Assembly: GCA_042096095.1 (NCBI GenBank)
Contig: JBELME010000236.1
Coordinates: 1-6,825, forward strand
Origin: Enterovibrio sp042096095
Lineage (GTDB): Bacteria; Pseudomonadota; Gammaproteobacteria; Enterobacterales; Vibrionaceae
Direction: 5' to 3'
DNA length: 6,825 nt
A program made the position numbers and the translations under genes. Positions within the stretch are counted from its first letter, which is position 1; every line of letters starts with the position of its first letter. Below, piece after piece: positions 1 to 3,896 of this stretch. The notes below the pieces were generated by a model that saw only the letters and a program-made list of their open reading frames with translations, searched no databases and was not told where the DNA came from.

Positions 1-615
1 GGTTAAGGTCAGCACATCACCATCATTGAGCTGACCAACGCCTTTTGGCGTGCCTGTTAACACGATATCTCCCGGTAGTAAGGTGAAGTACTGACTCACA
101 TGGCTGAGCAGAGTCAGCACTGGCGTGATCATTAAGGCGGTATCCCCGCGCTGACGCGCTTCACCATTGATGTCTAACCCATACTCCGTGGCCGCGAGAT
201 CGTGCTCATACGGTACGAAAGGGCTTTGTACGCAACTACCATCAAACGCTTTTGCCAACTCCCATGGCAGTCCTTTGGCTTTCAGTTCACTCTGTGCTTC
301 TCGCCGCGTTAAATCGAGAGCAACGCCAATGCCTACAATGGCATCTTCCGCCTGCTCAGCGGTAGCCTTCGTCAGCGGTTTCCCGATGAGAATCGACAAT
401 TCCGCTTCATAGTGAATAGGGGCTAACTGTTCACGAAGTAACAAAGGAACATCGGCACTGACCAAGGCCGTTGACGGTTTCAAAAACAACACAGGCTCAT
501 CAGGGATTGGGTTGTTCAGTTCTTTCGCGTGTTCTGCGTAGTTGCGCCCAATGCACACCACTTTTCCTACTGACAACGGTACTTTATCACCTGTCTTCCA
601 CGTATGTTGGTACAT
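1..615 (-). CDS. ycgM: Fumarylacetoacetate hydrolase family protein (YcgM/FAHD1-like), 3' end cut by window edge
   Basis: 205 codons are visible from the ATG at 615-613; the stop lies beyond position 1. The family is usually about 220 aa, so roughly 15 residues are missing. Family members cleave or tautomerise 2-oxo acids (acylpyruvate hydrolase, oxaloacetate decarboxylase or tautomerase) with a bound divalent metal in the cytoplasm. The metal ligands are seen as E70 and E72 in HYEAEL and D101 in ALDLT. The conserved lysine is K122 in ELAKAFD, and the C-terminal signature LTGTPKGVG spans residues 186-194. The N-terminal VVCIGRNYAEHAKE segment and the overall pattern resemble E. coli YcgM from memory. 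The start is supported by AAGGAG at 627-622, six bases upstream. It is transcribed divergently from the YieH-like gene. The exact substrate cannot be read from sequence; family assignment is firm and the symbol is by resemblance only. Confidence 0.9.
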   Translation of the reverse strand, partial: MYQHTWKTGDKVPLSVGKVVCIGRNYAEHAKELNNPIPDEPVLFLKPSTALVSADVPLLLREQLAPIHYEAELSILIGKPLTKATAEQAEDAIVGIGVALDLTRREAQSELKAKGLPWELAKAFDGSCVQSPFVPYEHDLAATEYGLDINGEARQRGDTALMITPVLTLLSHVSQYFTLLPGDIVLTGTPKGVGQLNDGDVLTLT

Positions 616-656
616 GTGCCACTCCTTATGCGCTAACCCTTTGTTTCACGTTTAAT

Positions 657-680
657 AAAACTCGATCTGAGATCGGTTTT
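657..680. promoter_or_regulatory. Hairpin in the divergent intergenic region (terminator-like on plus strand)
   Basis: AAAAC (657-661) and CGATC (663-667) pair with GATCG (671-675) and GTTTT (676-680) around a TGA loop, leaving T662 bulged. The result is a ten-pair stem with a weak core. On the plus strand the GATCG arm is followed by G and six T (677-682), the arrangement of a weak intrinsic terminator. On the minus strand it lies in the predicted leader of the YcgM-like gene and is followed by TTTTATT. It might attenuate that gene, block antisense readthrough toward the YieH-like gene, or do nothing. Confidence 0.35.
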
Positions 681-698
681 TTCGTTCCTAAAGAGAAG

Positions 699-727
699 AT
701 GGTAAGACCTAGATAGCAAATTGCCAA
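699..727 (-). promoter_or_regulatory. Predicted sigma-70 promoter for the YcgM-like gene
   Basis: On the minus strand TTGGCA (727-722, five of six matches to TTGACA) is followed after exactly 17 bases by TACCAT (704-699, four of six matches to TATAAT). Transcription would begin near 692, giving a leader of about 75 bases that contains the hairpin at 657-680 and the ribosome binding site at 627-622. This is a consensus match only, with no experimental support. Confidence 0.45.
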
Positions 728-804
728 ATGCCCCGTTGTTGTAATTGCTAGTCAGGTTAAGGATTACAGTATCTCACTCTGCTAATAAGGTTGGCTGAAC
801 GCAA

Positions 805-1497
805 ATGAAAGCCTTTGAATACGACGCACCACTTTCCTGCGTGATCTTCGATTGCGACGGTACACTTGTGGATAGCGAAGTGCTAAGCCAAATGGCGATC
901 GTTGAAGTGTTTGCCCACTACGGGGTTGTTCTTGATTTACAAGAATGTATGGACAATTTCCAAGGCGGAAAACTGGCAGATGTTTTGTTGCAAACCTGTG
1001 AGCGTCACCAACTGTCCATATCCCTCGATGAGCTAGAGCCACTCTACCGTGAAAAGAGTGCAGCCTTGTTTGAACATCACCTCAAACCCATTGAAGGTGT
1101 GCCTGATTTATTGAACATGCTTGAAGGTGAAGGCGTGGATGTCTGTGTCGCATCAAATGGCCCTGTCAGTAAGATGAAATTGACCCTCGAAATGACAGGT
1201 TTACTTCCTCATTTTATCGGACGCCTATTCAGCGCGTTTGACACCAACAGTTGGAAACCTGCGCCCGATCTTATCCATTATTCAGCCATGAACATGGCAA
1301 CGCCTCTCGACCAATGTTTATTTGTGGATGACACCAGCCTCGGCGTTCAAGCGGGCATCAATGCTGGCATTCGCACGATTTATTTCAACGCGGGCAACAA
1401 AGCGAATATCGATCACCCCTTGGTCTTATCAGTGTCATCGATGCAGGAACTTCGCTCCTTGATGAAACGACTGCCGCTGTCTAATGGATGGATGTAG
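805..1497 (+). CDS. yieH: HAD-superfamily subfamily IA phosphatase, YieH-like (probable 6-phosphogluconate phosphatase)
   Basis: A 230-aa cytoplasmic Mg2+-dependent phosphatase with all four HAD motifs. Motif I is D16-C-D18-GTLVDSE (D16 nucleophile, D18 acid/base). Motif II is S117 in VASNGP, motif III is K151 in SWKPAPD, and motif IV is D175-D176 in LFVDDT. A helical cap lies between motifs I and II, around residues 20-95. FDCDGTLVDSEV, the SNGP..KM stretch and RLFS..D...WKPAP match E. coli YieH (221 aa) from memory; YieH is reported to hydrolyse 6-phosphogluconate. Other HAD-IA enzymes such as phosphoglycolate phosphatase or beta-phosphoglucomutase share the fold, so substrate is less certain than family. 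The ATG at 805 is the only sensible start: an in-frame TGA lies at 796-798 and motif I begins 15 codons in. The Shine-Dalgarno is weak, AAGG at 787-790, and spaced far from the start. It converges on putP with a shared terminator. Confidence 0.85.
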   Translation: MKAFEYDAPLSCVIFDCDGTLVDSEVLSQMAIVEVFAHYGVVLDLQECMDNFQGGKLADVLLQTCERHQLSISLDELEPLYREKSAALFEHHLKPIEGVPDLLNMLEGEGVDVCVASNGPVSKMKLTLEMTGLLPHFIGRLFSAFDTNSWKPAPDLIHYSAMNMATPLDQCLFVDDTSLGVQAGINAGIRTIYFNAGNKANIDHPLVLSVSSMQELRSLMKRLPLSNGWM

Positions 1498-1526
1498 CAG
1501 ACGCTAACGCATTTTTGAGGAATGAA

Positions 1527-1552
1527 AAAAGGGACGCCATGGCGTCCCTTTT
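1527..1552. terminator. Bidirectional intrinsic terminator between yieH-like gene and putP
   Basis: A perfect 26-base palindrome: AAAA, then GGGACGCC (1531-1538), AT, GGCGTCCC (1541-1548), then TTTT. The G+C-rich stem has an A tract before it and a T tract after it, so it reads as an intrinsic terminator on either strand. It starts 30 bases after the YieH-like stop on the plus strand and lies about 53 bases past the putP stop on the minus strand, as expected for a shared convergent terminator. Confidence 0.9.
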
Positions 1553-1605
1553 ACGTTCTGTTTTATGCTTTCAGCATTCAGTGCCCAGTATGATGGGTTA
1601 AACGT

Positions 1606-3102
1606 TTACGGCAGTGTTTTTAGGCTCTGCTCGTAATCGTCAAATGTCGTCATCACGCGCTCGCTCGCACCGCCCGTCAGCTTGCTCACAAGGATGATTG
1701 AAACACCTGCCAAGATAAAGCCAGGGACGATTTCGTAGATATCGAAAATGCCACCTGTCAGCTGTTTCCAAGCCACCACGGTAATGCCGCCCACTAACAC
1801 ACCAGCCAGTGCGCCGTTGCGGTTCATATCTTTCCAGAAAAGGCTCAAAAGCAATGCTGGGCCAAATGCCGCACCAAAACCTGCCCACGCGTAAGACACA
1901 AGGCCAAGCACGCTGCTGTCGGGGTTCATTGCCAGCATGAGTGCCAGAATCGAAATACCGATAACCGCCACACGGCCAACCATCACCACTTCGCCCGTTG
2001 ATGCGTCAGGACGGAAAACCTGCTTGTAGAAATCTTCTGCCAACGCGGAAGAAGACACCAACAGTTGCGAATCCGCTGTACTCATCACCGCCGCCAAAAT
2101 TGCCGCCAGCAAAATACCTGCGATGATCGGGTGGAATGCCGCATTAACCAAAATCATGAAAATGGTCTCGCCATCCGCCAGCTCACCACCCAAGTGGGTA
2201 TCTACGTAAAGGATGCCCACCAAACCGATCATCACCGCGCCGGCCATGGAGATTGCACTCCAGCACACAGCGATGCGACGTGCCGTGGCGATGTCTTTGT
2301 TGCTGCGGGTTGCTTTAAAACGCGCCAAGATATGAGGCTGACCAAAGTAACCTAAGCCCCACGCCACCAGCGAAATGATCGCAATCGCTGAAAGCGGTTC
2401 GCCTTTCGCGTCATTCCAAAGCGTCAGCAATTCAGGGTTTTTCGCTTCCAGTGTCATAGCAACATCAGAGAACGAGCCTTCCATGGTGGCAATAGGTACG
2501 ATAAACAGCGCTGCCGCCATTAACAAACCTTGTATCAAATCCGTCCACGACACCGCAAGGAACCCGCCGAATAGGGTGTAAGACACCACACACACGGTAC
2601 CGATAATAACAGCGGTGCTGTAATCCAAACCGAACACAGTCTCAAATAATTTACCGCCTGCAACCAAACCTGAACTGGTATAGAAAAGGAAGAAAAGCAA
2701 AATGAAGAAAGCAGAAATCGTTTGTAATGCTTTTGATTTGTCATCAAAACGGCGCGATAAGATTTCAGGCAAGGTCAGTGCGTTATCCACTTCAATACTG
2801 AACGTACGGAGCCTTTTAGCACAGACCAACCAGTTTAAGTAAGTACCCGCTAACAAACCTGCTGCTAGCCAAAGCGATTCAATACCGGCCGCATATGCAT
2901 AACCCGGCAGACCAAGGAGCAGCCAGCCACTCATATCAGATGCGCCTGCTGAGATTGCAGCAGGCCAAGGGCCTAAAGATCGTCCGCCCAAAAAGTAATC
3001 TTCAGAACTGGCTGTTCGCTTGTAGGCGTAAACACCAATGCCTAGCATCATCACCAAATACACGATAAACGTTGCACTGATAGCAAAGCTATTTTCAATC
3101 AT
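1606..3102 (-). CDS. putP: Sodium/proline symporter PutP
   Basis: A 498-aa inner-membrane protein of the solute:sodium symporter family (E. coli PutP is 502 aa) that imports proline with Na+. Thirteen hydrophobic segments are discernible, roughly at 8-27, 44-70, 71-94, 126-147, 163-181, 187-207, 235-256, 276-300, 321-345, 374-394, 398-424, 430-448 and 456-476. SAGASDMSGW (51-60) carries A54, D56, M57, S58 and G59, and AAVMSTADSQ (337-346) carries A338, S341 and T342. These equal the E. coli Na+/proline site residues A53, D55, M56, S57, G58, A337, S340 and T341 shifted by one. GYFGQPHILARF (251-262) and SYAWAGFGAAFGP (403-415) are also family hallmarks. The start has GAGGG at 3114-3110, seven bases upstream. 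It is the last gene of the putA cluster, 56 bases after the C-terminal-domain gene, and ends at a strong terminator. Length and motifs look intact. Confidence 0.97.
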   Translation of the reverse strand: MIENSFAISATFIVYLVMMLGIGVYAYKRTASSEDYFLGGRSLGPWPAAISAGASDMSGWLLLGLPGYAYAAGIESLWLAAGLLAGTYLNWLVCAKRLRTFSIEVDNALTLPEILSRRFDDKSKALQTISAFFILLFFLFYTSSGLVAGGKLFETVFGLDYSTAVIIGTVCVVSYTLFGGFLAVSWTDLIQGLLMAAALFIVPIATMEGSFSDVAMTLEAKNPELLTLWNDAKGEPLSAIAIISLVAWGLGYFGQPHILARFKATRSNKDIATARRIAVCWSAISMAGAVMIGLVGILYVDTHLGGELADGETIFMILVNAAFHPIIAGILLAAILAAVMSTADSQLLVSSSALAEDFYKQVFRPDASTGEVVMVGRVAVIGISILALMLAMNPDSSVLGLVSYAWAGFGAAFGPALLLSLFWKDMNRNGALAGVLVGGITVVAWKQLTGGIFDIYEIVPGFILAGVSIILVSKLTGGASERVMTTFDDYEQSLKTLP

Positions 3103-3158
3103 TCATTTTCCCTCATAAAAATCTGAGCTCCGCGCTCGGTGCTCATGTCCGGAGTGTC
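3103..3158 (-). other. Intercistronic spacer before putP
   Basis: 56 bases separate the CTD gene stop from the putP start. The spacer contains the putP Shine-Dalgarno (GAGGG, 3114-3110). A short inverted pair, CTCCG (3128-3132) with CGGAG (3150-3154), could form a five-pair stem with a 17-base loop, too weak to call a terminator. I see no good promoter, so putP is probably co-transcribed with putA. Confidence 0.5.
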
Positions 3159-3896
3159 TTAAGGTTCACCACTGCCGAGTTCCAGAAGTGTGGCATTGCC
3201 GCCCACCGCAGTAATGTTGATGGTTCTCGTTCGCTCCGTAATGAAGCGAAGTTGGTACGCAGGCGACGCCAGAAGCGGTAGGTGAATGCCGTCACTTTCC
3301 GCGACAAATTGCACCAATACGCCGTCTCTTTCTGCCAATTTTCGGTTCATCGCCACCAGCACATCTGCCTCTGCCACAGCCGCAACGCCTTTTAACGGTG
3401 CCGTTTCAATCACATCATTCAGTGCACTTTCTTCCAATCGCTGTGCCAAAGGGCTTGGGACGCTCACTTTGACAAGATCAGACAACAGAGCGTCTGCGGT
3501 GTCGTTGAACGCAGAAGGCACAACGACCAATGCAGCATTACCGGCCACTAACGACGCAGCAAGCTGACCGGCTAATGACAAAGCAGACACACTTTCATCC
3601 CCCGTCACCAAAAACAGTCCCCGCCCTGCGATGTAAAGTTCATTCGTTTCACCCGTCGGCCCCGGCATCAGATGAACGGGCGCAAGCACCTCACCAGCTT
3701 GCTTCAACTGATAACGGATCATCTTTGCAGCAGCATTAAACTTACCGCCTCGTGCCGCCACGATATCGGCCCACAAAGACAGCACGGCTTGACGTTCTTC
3801 AACACCTATCCCGTTCCATTCTTCCCACACCGCCATGCACTGAGACGCAACACGCTCAACCTGCGTCATTTGATTGTTACCGTGATTGAAGATCAT
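3159..3896 (-). CDS. Stand-alone PutA C-terminal domain protein (ALDH-superfamily-like, non-catalytic)
   Basis: This 245-aa protein is homologous to the C-terminal domain fused to long PutA proteins, not to a complete dehydrogenase. A helical N-terminal part (about 11-75) leads to MPGPTGETN (77-85), which matches LPGPTGERN in the tail of E. coli PutA from memory. An alpha/beta region follows, with ITERTRTINITAVGGNATLL (219-238) near the C terminus. That segment is a version of the conserved C-terminal motif (TINTTAAGGN-type) that in fused PutAs packs on the aldehyde dehydrogenase domain and helps close the substrate-channelling cavity. Its only cysteine is C20 and there is no catalytic Cys/Glu pair, so a label of pyrroline-5-carboxylate dehydrogenase would mislead. 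The ATG overlaps the putA TGA (ATGA, 3896-3893) and follows a perfect AAGGAGG by seven bases. A later in-frame ATG (residue 10) lacks a good site. I infer it binds PutA; this has not been shown here. Confidence 0.88.
   Translation of the reverse strand: MIFNHGNNQMTQVERVASQCMAVWEEWNGIGVEERQAVLSLWADIVAARGGKFNAAAKMIRYQLKQAGEVLAPVHLMPGPTGETNELYIAGRGLFLVTGDESVSALSLAGQLAASLVAGNAALVVVPSAFNDTADALLSDLVKVSVPSPLAQRLEESALNDVIETAPLKGVAAVAEADVLVAMNRKLAERDGVLVQFVAESDGIHLPLLASPAYQLRFITERTRTINITAVGGNATLLELGSGEP

Larger units (their letters stand above)
616..804. other. Divergent intergenic region between the YcgM-like and YieH-like genes
   Basis: This 189-base gap must hold the start signals of both flanking genes. 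It contains the minus-strand promoter candidate (727-699), the hairpin (657-680) and the minus-strand Shine-Dalgarno (627-622). For the plus-strand gene I find no convincing promoter: TTGTAA at 739-744 and TACAGT at 765-770 are possible elements but their spacing (20) is poor. I see no CRP-like palindrome, tRNA or small ORF of merit here. Confidence 0.6.

Noticed and set aside
167..412. Plus-strand open frame opposite the YcgM-like gene
   Set aside because: Complement of a clearly conserved enzyme with metal-binding motifs; no independent support.
1565..1577. Small inverted repeat ATGCT-TTC-AGCAT downstream of putP
   Set aside because: Five-pair A+T-rich stem with no supporting context; the strong palindrome next to it explains termination.
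3128..3154. Possible terminator between the CTD gene and putP
   Set aside because: Only a five-pair stem with a 17-base loop and no clear T tract following it on the minus strand.
3159..3896. Reading the small gene as a frameshifted remnant of putA or an active dehydrogenase
   Set aside because: It has its own start, a perfect ribosome site and an intact frame with the C-terminal motif preserved, so decay is unlikely; it lacks the catalytic cysteine region, so independent dehydrogenase activity is also unlikely.
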